Below, one piece after another: positions 1 through 6,145 of a stretch of 8,935 bases of DNA; the first letter of the stretch is position 1; each line of letters begins with the position of its first letter. The stretch lies in contig JAJZOK010000084.1 of the NCBI GenBank assembly GCA_021811525.1, positions 1-8,935 of the forward strand, read 5' to 3'. Source of the stretch: Thermoplasmata archaeon. GTDB lineage: Archaea > Thermoplasmatota > Thermoplasmata > Thermoplasmatales > Thermoplasmataceae. Both the position numbers and the translations under genes were made by a program. The notes under the pieces were generated by a model. The model was not told where the DNA came from. It searched no databases and saw nothing but the letters and a program-made list of their open reading frames with translations.

Positions 1-161
1 ACCGGCTGGATCATAACTTCTGCAGTGGGGGCATCTCTAACGTCCATTTCCACGCCGTCAGCTATTACGGCCACTGCTCCTTTTATGCCGGCTTCCTTCA
101 AGGACTCCTCGAAGGTTCTGTTGGCTTCCGCCACTAGTTTGTTGTCTTCTGCCTTTGGCAT
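1..161 (-). CDS. Unrecognised protein, N-terminal fragment (runs off the left edge)
   Basis: An open frame reads leftward from ATG at 161 through at least 53 codons and leaves the window without a stop. It begins MPKAEDNKL and continues with an amphipathic charged stretch (about residues 8-24), a short hydrophobic beta-like stretch (GAVAVIADGV, about 28-37) and then EVMIQPV. No signal peptide or membrane segment is visible, so it is probably cytosolic. I do not recognise the family. It lies 45 bp downstream of hutH on the same strand but has its own TATA-like box about 25 bp before the ATG, so it may be transcribed separately, perhaps leaderless. An in-frame GTG at 167 is an alternative start. 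A weak AAGGTG lies just before the ATG. A histidine-catabolism role is possible from its position, but nothing in the visible residues shows one. The gene is real with fair confidence; its function is unknown. Confidence 0.6.
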   Translation of the reverse strand, partial: MPKAEDNKLVAEANRTFEESLKEAGIKGAVAVIADGVEMDVRDAPTAEVMIQP

Positions 162-180
162 CGACACCTTAAAAGAACTA

Positions 181-190
181 CGTATAAAAG
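181..190 (-). promoter_or_regulatory. Box A (TATA) promoter element of the left-edge gene
   Basis: On the minus strand this reads CTTTTATACG, a good archaeal box A centred about 25 bp upstream of the ATG at 161. That spacing predicts transcription starting at or next to the start codon. It lies in the 45-bp gap after the hutH stop, so the left-edge gene need not depend on hutH read-through. Confidence 0.5.
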
Positions 191-206
191 AGTTGACAGA
201 TTGGGA

Positions 207-1703
207 TTAATTGAGTTTGCCCTTCCACGCCAGCTCTCCCTTTACTATGAGCTTAACAAGCAGATCAATGTCTGGAGTTGCAGGTCGATCTTCAGTAAGT
301 TTTGGCACTTTCTTCCTTATGTCCGATTTTAGTTTTTCCACAACCGGAGATGTCTTCTCCTGAATGAATTCAAGACCCTGCGCAGAAAGCAGAAATTCTA
401 TTGAAACAATTGTCTGTAGATTTTCAACTATCTCGATTAGTTTGAGGGCAGCATTTGTGCCCATGCTGACGTGGTCCTCCTGGTTTGCACAGGTGGGAAT
501 TGTGTCAGAGGAAGATGGAGTGCACAAAGTCTTGTTACGGTTGCAGAGTGCAGCTGCAGTGTATTGTGGGATCATATACCCGGAGTTGAATCCGCTTCTC
601 TCTATGAGGAATGGCGGCAGCCCGCTGAGGTTGGCATCTGTAATCCTGGCAAGTCTTCTCTCTATCATGTTGCCCAGGTCGGTGAGGGCAATGGCAAGGA
701 AATCACAGGCGAAAGCCACAGGCTCCCCGTGAAAGTTTCCCACAGATACATATTCCTCATTATTTACTAGGGGGTTGTCTGTGACCGAATTAATTTCTAC
801 CGTTATGATGCTTTTCACATAATCGAGTGTGTCAAGTACCGCACCATAGACCTGTGGGATGCATCTAAGAGTATAAGGGTCCTGCACCTTGTTTTCTCCA
901 GCAATTCTTACATTACTGCTCTCTTTCATGATGGTCCTCATTGCCAAAGCAACCTTTTGCTGGCCAGGGTGCCCTCTGGTTCCAATTGCCCACTCTGTAA
1001 ACGCTTTGTCCGTGCCTTTCAATGCCTCGAAAGACATTGAAGCAGAGTTCAATGCGCTTCTAAACACGTTATAGGAAAGAGCAGTCTCAACCGCTAAAAT
1101 CCCAGAAATGGTTGAAGTTCCGTTGATGAAAGCAACCCCTTCCTTTTCCCCAAAGGAATATGCCTGCATACCGGCGTTTGAAAGTGCTTCCCTTGAGGGT
1201 ATTTCTCCTGCTCCATCGATTACTGTGCCTTCACCCATCATAGCGAGGGCGATATGTGCCAGAGGTGCAAGGTCTCCACTGGCACCTACTGAACCGAATC
1301 TAGGGACAACCGGATGTATTCGCTTGTTGATCAAGTCAGTTAGAAATTCTATAAGCCCGGGACTAACACCGGAAAAACCTTTGCAAAGGCTGTTCAACCT
1401 GACAACCATCATTGCCCTGACATGTATCTCATCCAAACGGGGGCCATAACCTGATGAATGGCTCCTGATAAGGTTTGATTGTAGCCTAATAATATCGCTT
1501 GGATCGACATCCACGTTCAGGAGGCTGCCAAAACCTGTGGTAACCCCATAGACACGTTTCCCCGAAGAAACAATCCTGAGCAAAGAAGTATGGGACTTTT
1601 TGATCCTCTCCATGGCAGAATCTGATACAGTGATCTTCTCGTGTTCCTTTGTTACTGCAAGTACCTGTTCAACAGTAAGGCTGTTTCCGTCTAGGGTTAT
1701 CAT
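207..1703 (-). CDS. hutH: Histidine ammonia-lyase
   Basis: This enzyme removes ammonia from L-histidine to give urocanate, the first step of histidine degradation, in the cytosol. The 498-residue length is normal for the family. Known catalytic landmarks are visible: the Ala141-Ser142-Gly143 triad that cyclises to the MIO electrophile (in GSVGASGDLAPLAH), Tyr52 in YGVTTGFG, the Ser-His pair at 81-82 that is typical of histidine rather than tyrosine or phenylalanine lyases, Asn194 in INGTS, Tyr277 and Arg280 in QDPYTLR, Phe324 in GNFHGEPVA, and Glu409 in ANQEDHVSMG. These match Tyr53, His83, Asn195, Tyr280, Arg283, Phe329 and Glu414 of the Pseudomonas putida enzyme, so an active histidine lyase is expected. 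The ATG at 1703 has no Shine-Dalgarno site but has a box A about 27 bp upstream, consistent with a leaderless mRNA. No urocanase or other hut gene is seen in the window. It diverges from the M13 peptidase gene. Confidence 0.96.
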   Translation of the reverse strand: MITLDGNSLTVEQVLAVTKEHEKITVSDSAMERIKKSHTSLLRIVSSGKRVYGVTTGFGSLLNVDVDPSDIIRLQSNLIRSHSSGYGPRLDEIHVRAMMVVRLNSLCKGFSGVSPGLIEFLTDLINKRIHPVVPRFGSVGASGDLAPLAHIALAMMGEGTVIDGAGEIPSREALSNAGMQAYSFGEKEGVAFINGTSTISGILAVETALSYNVFRSALNSASMSFEALKGTDKAFTEWAIGTRGHPGQQKVALAMRTIMKESSNVRIAGENKVQDPYTLRCIPQVYGAVLDTLDYVKSIITVEINSVTDNPLVNNEEYVSVGNFHGEPVAFACDFLAIALTDLGNMIERRLARITDANLSGLPPFLIERSGFNSGYMIPQYTAAALCNRNKTLCTPSSSDTIPTCANQEDHVSMGTNAALKLIEIVENLQTIVSIEFLLSAQGLEFIQEKTSPVVEKLKSDIRKKVPKLTEDRPATPDIDLLVKLIVKGELAWKGKLN

Positions 1704-1725
1704 GACATGAGAGAGGTTTTGTCAG

Positions 1726-1735
1726 GTTAAAATCA
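1726..1735 (-). promoter_or_regulatory. Box A (TATA) promoter element of hutH
   Basis: The minus strand reads GATTTTAACC, centred about 27 bp upstream of the hutH ATG. With no Shine-Dalgarno site in between, this geometry predicts a leaderless hutH transcript. The match to box A is moderate. Confidence 0.45.
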
Positions 1736-1760
1736 TTGCCTTAAGGATAAAACGCATTTC

Positions 1761-1777
1761 CCGCTGGTTACCAGCGG
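1761..1777. promoter_or_regulatory. Perfect 17-bp palindrome, candidate operator between hutH and the M13 peptidase gene
   Basis: CCGCTGGTTACCAGCGG is a perfect inverted repeat: eight paired positions on each side of a central base. It is GC-rich in otherwise AT-rich divergent DNA. It sits about 30 bp behind the hutH box A and about 45 bp before the proposed box A of the peptidase gene. Both genes read away from it and it has no following T-tract, so it is not a terminator of either gene. A dimeric transcription factor site is the simplest reading, but no regulator is known from this window. Confidence 0.45.
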
Positions 1778-1818
1778 CCTGAAAGTCAAATGTAGAAGAT
1801 CAGAACAGTGATTAAGCA

Positions 1819-1829
1819 AGTTTTTCTAC
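1819..1829 (+). promoter_or_regulatory. Weak box A candidate of the M13 peptidase gene
   Basis: A T-rich stretch, AGTTTTTCTAC, lies centred about 26 bp before the ATG at 1850. A nearly identical element (AGTTTTTCAT) sits at the same distance before the ATG of the FMN reductase gene at 5464. The shared position supports both as promoters for leaderless starts, although neither is a strong TATA match. Confidence 0.35.
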
Positions 1830-1849
1830 AGCAATGCCCTATTGCATCG

Positions 1850-3856
1850 ATGAGTGCAGGATCAGCCAAAGGGCGAATATACAGGATTGGCGACAACGAG
1901 AAGCCAGAGTGCCCAAAATTTTCAACCAAATATATTGACAGTGGTGTGGACCCGTTCGATGACTTTTTTCTATATTCAAATGGAATCTGGATCAAGAATC
2001 ACCCCATACCTCCAGAAAAATCCTTTTGGGGATCATCCGTTGAATTGGTGGAGTGGAACAGGTATATTCTTGGGAAGATTCTCGAAGAATGTGCATTATT
2101 GGATGCGTCTGGGGACCCAATTAGATCACAGGTTGGCAAATTCTATCTTTCAGCCATGGACACGGAAACCATAGAGACGCTGAAATTCAAGCCTATTGAA
2201 CCATTGCTGGAGAAAATTGAACAAATTGGGTCGAAGGATGAGCTCTTAAAAATAGCTGCAGAATTTCACAGGAAAGGCATCCCACTGCTATTCTCATTTG
2301 AATCCAGCCCTGATGATAAGAACAGCAACATTTACGCCTTCAGGCTCTCACAGGGTGGGATTTCCCTTCCCAACAGGGATTACTATCTTGAAGAATCATT
2401 TGAAAGCGCGAGGAAACAATACAGGGAACATCTGTTAAAGATGTTCATGCTTTACGGCTTCCCTGAATCCGAAGCTGATTCCAGTTCAAGATCAGTCTAT
2501 GCTGTCGAAGAAAAGATGGCCAGAGTCAGCAGGTCTCCTGTGGATTTACGTGATCCAGAGAAGAATTACAACCAGGTACATTACAACCGGATTTCAGAGA
2601 TTTCTCCGCACTTAGATTTCAGGGCATATTTCAGCGAGATTTCCTTGCCAGAGGCACAATACGTAATCGTAGGTCAACCAGAATACTTTACGGGCCTCGG
2701 CGATCTCCTCCAGGGTGTTTCACTGGAAGACTGGAAGGCCTATCTGAAATGGAAAATCCTGCATTTCTCCGCATCTTATTTGCACAGTGACGTGGAAATG
2801 GAGAACTTTGACTTTTATTACAGAAAACTTTTCGGGCAGCCAAAACCGGAGAAGAGGTGGAAGCAGGCAGTCTCTGCAGTCGACATGTATATTGGCGAAG
2901 CTCTTGGCAAACTATATGTTGACCAGGAATTTGGGGAGGAGTCACGCAAGCGGATTGCTGTGATGGTAGAAGACCTGAAGGAAGTATTTGCCGAAAAACT
3001 GGAAAAACTGGACTGGATGTCTGATTCCACAAGAAAGAAGGCACTGGAGAAATTCTCTAAATTCAGGGCGAAAATAGGATTTCCTTCCAGGTTCATCGAT
3101 TATTCCAGTGTGGAAATACGGGAAGATGACTACATTGGGAATGTGATGAGGGCCAATGCCTTCGAATTCCAGAGAGAAATATCCAGGGTGGGAGCCCCGG
3201 TGGACAGGGAATTATGGTACATGACTCCGCCAACAGTCAATGCATATTTTTCTCCCACAGAGAATGAGATAGTATTTCCCGCGGGGATACTGCAACCTCC
3301 CTTCTTTGATCCTGAACTGGATGACGCGGTTAACTATGGATCACTTGGCGGGACCATAGCCCATGAAATAACCCATGGGTTTGATGATGAGGGAAGAAAA
3401 TACGACTTCCAAGGAAACCTCAGGGAATGGTGGTCTGAGGAAGACGAAAAGGCATTCCTGGCAAGGGCAAAAGAGGTGGTTGACCTCTACGGTTCAAAGG
3501 AAGTACTTCCCGATGTAAAGGTCAACGGGGAACTGACACTTGGAGAAAACATTGCTGACCTAGGTGGAGTGAGCATAGCCTATGAAGCTCTAGAAAGGCA
3601 CTTGAAGAGCCATCCTGAAATGAGGGAAACCATTGATGGTTTCACAGCCGAACAGAGATTTTTCCTGGGATGGGCACAATCCTGGAGATCGAGCATAAGA
3701 GATGAAGCCCTGAAATGGCAGATATCAAACGACCCGCATTCACCAGACAATCTGAGAGGAGACCTTCCCGCCAGAGTCCACCACAAGTTTGAAGATCATT
3801 TCAGGGAACTCTCTTCAAGGAAGTCATGTGGAATTAAGACCATAAAAATCTGGTAA
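1850..3856 (+). CDS. M13-family zinc metallopeptidase (neprilysin/PepO type)
   Basis: M13 enzymes cut oligopeptides on the amino side of hydrophobic residues using one zinc ion. Numbered from ATG 1850 (668 residues), the sequence shows the N-terminal M13 domain start (DPFDDFFLYSNGIWIKNHPIP), the substrate-binding NAYF motif at 464-467, the zinc motif HEITH with His505, Glu506 and His509, and the third ligand Glu566 with Asp570 in GENIADLGG. Near the end, the DPHSP motif (His630) and Arg636 match the substrate-binding and transition-state residues of neprilysin, and the protein ends in IKIW as many family members do. The catalytic set is therefore complete. There is no signal peptide or membrane anchor, so it should act in the cytosol on imported or breakdown peptides, like bacterial PepO. 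An in-frame GTG at 1808 would add 14 residues; I prefer the ATG because family similarity begins well after it and a T-rich element sits 26 bp before it. The start remains uncertain. Confidence 0.92.
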   Translation: MSAGSAKGRIYRIGDNEKPECPKFSTKYIDSGVDPFDDFFLYSNGIWIKNHPIPPEKSFWGSSVELVEWNRYILGKILEECALLDASGDPIRSQVGKFYLSAMDTETIETLKFKPIEPLLEKIEQIGSKDELLKIAAEFHRKGIPLLFSFESSPDDKNSNIYAFRLSQGGISLPNRDYYLEESFESARKQYREHLLKMFMLYGFPESEADSSSRSVYAVEEKMARVSRSPVDLRDPEKNYNQVHYNRISEISPHLDFRAYFSEISLPEAQYVIVGQPEYFTGLGDLLQGVSLEDWKAYLKWKILHFSASYLHSDVEMENFDFYYRKLFGQPKPEKRWKQAVSAVDMYIGEALGKLYVDQEFGEESRKRIAVMVEDLKEVFAEKLEKLDWMSDSTRKKALEKFSKFRAKIGFPSRFIDYSSVEIREDDYIGNVMRANAFEFQREISRVGAPVDRELWYMTPPTVNAYFSPTENEIVFPAGILQPPFFDPELDDAVNYGSLGGTIAHEITHGFDDEGRKYDFQGNLREWWSEEDEKAFLARAKEVVDLYGSKEVLPDVKVNGELTLGENIADLGGVSIAYEALERHLKSHPEMRETIDGFTAEQRFFLGWAQSWRSSIRDEALKWQISNDPHSPDNLRGDLPARVHHKFEDHFRELSSRKSCGIKTIKIW

Positions 3857-3910
3857 TGAAGCCATTAAGGTTACCAATGTTCCGCAAACCTTCCGCTTAT
3901 AATTGAAATA

Positions 3911-3985
3911 TGCAGGTGCCGGGATTTGGACCCGGGTTGAAAGCTTGGAAGGCTCTCGTGCTAGACCAGACTACACTACACCTGC
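3911..3985 (-). tRNA. tRNA-Gly (anticodon TCC)
   Basis: The minus strand folds into a full 75-nt cloverleaf. The acceptor stem GCAGGTG/CACCTGC has seven pairs. The D stem is GTGT/GCAC, with A14, G18-G19 and A21 in the loop. The anticodon stem is AGAGC/GCTTT with one G-U pair, and its loop CTTCCAA gives anticodon TCC, reading GGA and GGG glycine codons. The variable loop has 4 nt and the T stem is CCGGG/CCCGG. The discriminator is A, the CCA end is not encoded, and there is no intron. One oddity is the T loop TCCAAAT: position 55 is C where U (modified to pseudouridine) is almost universal. The gene lies between convergent flanks, pointing at the 3' end of the M13 gene. Confidence 0.93.
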
Positions 3986-4007
3986 TTTCCTAACCCTATG
4001 GCAAGGG

Positions 4008-4021
4008 TATTAATTTATTTT
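4008..4021 (-). promoter_or_regulatory. Box A (TATA) promoter of the tRNA-Gly gene
   Basis: The minus strand reads AAAATAAATTAATA, an AT-only block 23-36 bp upstream of the first tRNA base. This is the expected distance for an archaeal box A serving transcription that starts near the mature 5' end. It lies in the 48-bp gap after the membrane protein gene, so the tRNA has its own promoter. Confidence 0.55.
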
Positions 4022-4033
4022 CCACTAAAATGG

Positions 4034-4699
4034 CTAACCCACCACAAGGGTAAATTCCAAGGGATGCGGATTGCTGGCTGCTGGTGAATTCCAATCAAGG
4101 TGGAAATTATATGTATCTCCATAGCTAGACTGCAGCGAGAAATTCAAATATCCATTTTGGAAGCTATATGTGTGGGGTACCTGCTGGCCACCCTGAGTAT
4201 AATAGAACCCATTGGAAGGTACGGAGAAATTGTACTTGTATGTAAGGTGGATGCTGTATTGATTGGAACCCGTCAAGCCAGAATAGGCACCTGTCGACGT
4301 TAAACTGAGGTTAGTCCATGACCCAGACTGGTCTACCTGGAAGGTGTGGATCTGCGGTGATGAAACCACATTCACTGGCGGGTTAAGCAAGATGATCCAG
4401 AAAAGGAGCCACGTGAAGATGTACATTCCGTAGTTGATTATCCTGTGAGATGCCCTCTCCGATACCTTTATTTTCAATGTCTTGAGAATTCTAGTTAGAA
4501 GTACAAGAACTGCAAGCATCAGCAACACGGACAGGTAGACATAACCCTGCAACTGCAAGTAGCCCGCAAGCACTCCACTCAGGGCTCCGATAACAAAGAT
4601 TACAATTATGCCAATGCCTCTGTCTCTCTCAATATTGAGGAATTCTTTTTCGTCAAATTCAGGCTCCTCGAACAGTGTACTCTCTTTTGGTTTGGCCAT
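4034..4699 (-). CDS. Membrane protein with three helices and an outside beta-rich domain, function unknown
   Basis: I do not recognise this 221-residue protein. It has an acidic, charged N-terminus (about 1-27), two hydrophobic helices (about 29-49 and 52-70), a basic loop (71-87, rich in K and R), a third helix (about 88-108) and a C-terminal domain (109-221) rich in Ser, Thr, Tyr, Asn and Gly. By the positive-inside rule the basic loop is cytosolic, so the N-terminus is inside and the C-terminal domain outside. That domain has only one lysine and no arginine, alternating beta-like stretches and three N-glycosylation sequons (Asn130, Asn157, Asn186), as expected for a surface domain of an acidophile. 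The ATG at 4699 lies 12 bp after the tpiA stop with no Shine-Dalgarno site and no room for a promoter, so it is probably co-transcribed with tpiA. No link to glycolysis can be read from its sequence. Confidence 0.8.
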   Translation of the reverse strand: MAKPKESTLFEEPEFDEKEFLNIERDRGIGIIVIFVIGALSGVLAGYLQLQGYVYLSVLLMLAVLVLLTRILKTLKIKVSERASHRIINYGMYIFTWLLFWIILLNPPVNVVSSPQIHTFQVDQSGSWTNLSLTSTGAYSGLTGSNQYSIHLTYKYNFSVPSNGFYYTQGGQQVPHTYSFQNGYLNFSLQSSYGDTYNFHLDWNSPAASNPHPLEFTLVVG

Positions 4700-4711
4700 G
4701 GCTTCAACGCT

Positions 4712-5371
4712 TCATAGTATCTCAATTAATGAAGTTAACGACGCCAACGGGTCAACTGAAAGCACTATGCCTGAAGCAACCAACACCCCTCTGGCCCCAA
4801 GCTCCAGGGATTTCTTCATGTCATTGTTATTCTTTACTCCGGCGCCCACAAGCACTGGAACAGAATTTATTGCGCATTTTTCAACAACGTCACGGATAAC
4901 TTCAGGCTTAGATGAGGTAACTGAAACATTCCCCCCGATCAATTCAGGTGGTTCGTATGCTATAAATTCAGGTCCAAGTGCTGAATATTTTTCTGCTTCA
5001 CTGGAAGATTTCGCGCAGACTACAATGGGAAAATCCATAGATTTGGCCTTGTCAAGTGTCACTGCAATGTGCCTCTCCGGGACCCTTATTTCAGAGTGGT
5101 TCAGCAATGAGCCTCCGATGCCAAAGTCCAAGAGCGACTCGATTGAATACTGCCCTGTACTGGCACCAAATTCTACGGGATATACGTGTTGCGCATAGAA
5201 ATTAAGTTCCGGGAAACTCTTTGCAACCCTGAAATCTATTGGATTTAGCGCAAAAATAATTCTGGTATCAGAAGGGATATCCATTCCAATGAACTTGCTC
5301 AGAAAACTCTCGCAGTGGTTTCCAGAGGAGACCTGATAGTGCTTAAGATTAATTATTGCTGTCTTTTCCAA
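4712..5371 (-). CDS. tpiA: Triosephosphate isomerase, archaeal type
   Basis: This enzyme interconverts dihydroxyacetone phosphate and glyceraldehyde 3-phosphate in cytosolic glycolysis and gluconeogenesis. The 219-residue length fits the short archaeal form (about 220-225, against about 250 in bacteria). Active-site residues are present: Asn8 and Lys10 in INLKHY, His92 in GGSLLNHSE (the electrophile), Glu140 in AYEPPELIG (the catalytic base, with the archaeal PPEL form of loop 6), and the phosphate-binding GAGVK (176-180) and VLVASG (196-201) segments. The start must be the TTG at 5371: the only nearby upstream in-frame ATG (5386) is followed at once by a TGA stop, and starting later would remove the Asn-Lys motif. 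The gene leads a likely two-gene unit with the downstream membrane protein and diverges from the FMN reductase gene. Confidence 0.95.
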   Translation of the reverse strand: MEKTAIINLKHYQVSSGNHCESFLSKFIGMDIPSDTRIIFALNPIDFRVAKSFPELNFYAQHVYPVEFGASTGQYSIESLLDFGIGGSLLNHSEIRVPERHIAVTLDKAKSMDFPIVVCAKSSSEAEKYSALGPEFIAYEPPELIGGNVSVTSSKPEVIRDVVEKCAINSVPVLVGAGVKNNNDMKKSLELGARGVLVASGIVLSVDPLASLTSLIEIL

Positions 5372-5389
5372 GGTAAACAGTCACATTAT

Positions 5390-5407
5390 GAAATATGTGC
5401 TTAAATG
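5390..5407 (-). promoter_or_regulatory. Candidate box A region of tpiA
   Basis: Two AT-rich elements lie upstream of the TTG start on the minus strand: CATTTAAG about 28-35 bp away and ATATTTC about 20-26 bp away. Either could serve as box A. No Shine-Dalgarno site lies between them and the start, so a very short or absent leader is likely. Confidence 0.4.
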
Positions 5408-5432
5408 TGTTTTCAAGGTGAGGAAATCCGCA

Positions 5433-5444
5433 TAGTTTTTCATA
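5433..5444 (+). promoter_or_regulatory. Weak box A candidate of the FMN reductase gene
   Basis: A T-rich element, TAGTTTTTCATA, is centred about 26 bp before the ATG at 5464. It resembles the element at the same distance before the M13 peptidase ATG. This spacing favours the ATG at 5464 over the in-frame TTG at 5446. Confidence 0.35.
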
Positions 5445-5463
5445 CTTGTTCAAATCACCGTCA

Positions 5464-6021
5464 ATGGAAAATATCAAGATACTCGGTTTTGGTGGAAGCC
5501 TGAGAAGCGGATCTTACAATTGGGCATTGCTTGAGAATGCAAAGGATCTCATGCCCGAAGGTTCGGAGCTCATTCTTCATGATTTAAAGGATATTCCCAT
5601 TTACAATCAGGACATGGACAGCCATCTTCCGGAATCTGTCAAAAAGTTCAAGGATGCAGTTAGAAAGGCAGACGGAATCCTCATTTCCACTCCTGAATAC
5701 AACTTCTCAATTCCCGGCTTTCTGAAGAATGCCCTCGATTTTGCCAGCCGGCCACCAAACGATAACCCTTTTCCCGGGAAGCCCGTGGCAATAATGAGTG
5801 CTTCTGGGAGCATGCTAGGTGGTGCCAGAGTACAGTACCACTTAAGGCAGGTACTGGGTTATCTCGACATGAGGCAAATTTACAAGCCGGAGGTTTTCCT
5901 TGCCTCAGCACATACGAAGTTCGACCAGAACTTGAAGCTGACAGATGAAAATGCCAAAGATTTCATAAGGCAGCTTCTGGATAAGCTGGTAAAAGAGGCC
6001 AGTCACCGCTTGCCAGAGTAA
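5464..6021 (+). CDS. NAD(P)H-dependent FMN reductase (chromate/quinone reductase-like flavoprotein)
   Basis: This belongs to the flavodoxin-fold FMN reductase family, whose members bind FMN and use NAD(P)H to reduce flavins, quinones, azo dyes or metal ions. The 185-residue length is typical. FMN phosphate-binding residues lie in the first loop, GGSLRSGSYN (10-19); the family signature TPEYNFSIPGFLKNALDF spans 76-93, which contacts the isoalloxazine ring and helps dimer contacts; and SASGSMLGG (112-120) forms the third flavin loop. There is no signal peptide, so it is cytosolic. I choose the ATG at 5464 because the family usually begins only a few residues before the first beta strand; a TTG at 5446 would add six residues. 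The true substrate cannot be read from sequence. Oxidative-stress defence through two-electron quinone reduction is a common role in the family. Confidence 0.9.
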   Translation: MENIKILGFGGSLRSGSYNWALLENAKDLMPEGSELILHDLKDIPIYNQDMDSHLPESVKKFKDAVRKADGILISTPEYNFSIPGFLKNALDFASRPPNDNPFPGKPVAIMSASGSMLGGARVQYHLRQVLGYLDMRQIYKPEVFLASAHTKFDQNLKLTDENAKDFIRQLLDKLVKEASHRLPE

Positions 6022-6082
6022 GAAGGAGTCAGGGCTTGTTTCTCTTCTCCATTATCCAATCAAGGAAAATTTAACTAGATAA

Positions 6083-6094
6083 TTTTTCTATTTT
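6083..6094 (+). terminator. T-rich tract after the FMN reductase gene, possible terminator
   Basis: A run of T interrupted by CTA (TTTTTCTATTTT region) lies about 60 bp after the reductase stop and before the next promoter. Archaeal RNA polymerase can terminate on such T-rich tracts without a hairpin. The rest of the 6022-6145 gap holds no gene that I can see. Confidence 0.3.
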
Positions 6095-6108
6095 GGCTAT
6101 CTGGTAGC

Positions 6109-6118
6109 CTTTATATCC
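6109..6118 (+). promoter_or_regulatory. Box A (TATA) promoter of the six-helix membrane protein gene
   Basis: CTTTATATCC is a close match to the archaeal box A consensus. It is centred about 33 bp upstream of the ATG at 6146, which implies a leader of only a few bases. A possible GTG start at 6119 would lie directly against this box and upstream of any transcript it makes, so the element helps decide the start. Confidence 0.6.
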
Positions 6119-6145
6119 GTGCTGAAAAATCTATTTCCGGTACCC

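Noticed and set aside
25..210. Plus-strand 61-codon open frame at the left edge
   Set aside because: It is antisense to the open minus-strand frame starting at 161, which has a box A at the right distance and a more normal protein composition.
364..1449. Several plus-strand open frames opposite hutH
   Set aside because: They are reverse-strand shadows of hutH, which has every catalytic residue expected.
2688..3096. Two minus-strand open frames inside the M13 peptidase gene
   Set aside because: They overlap the conserved peptidase frame, have no promoter or recognisable domain, and are explained by codon use of the real gene.
4608..5198. Long plus-strand open frame (196 codons) opposite tpiA and the membrane protein gene
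   Set aside because: It is antisense to the well-supported tpiA, whose active-site motifs are intact, and its translation has low complexity with no family features.
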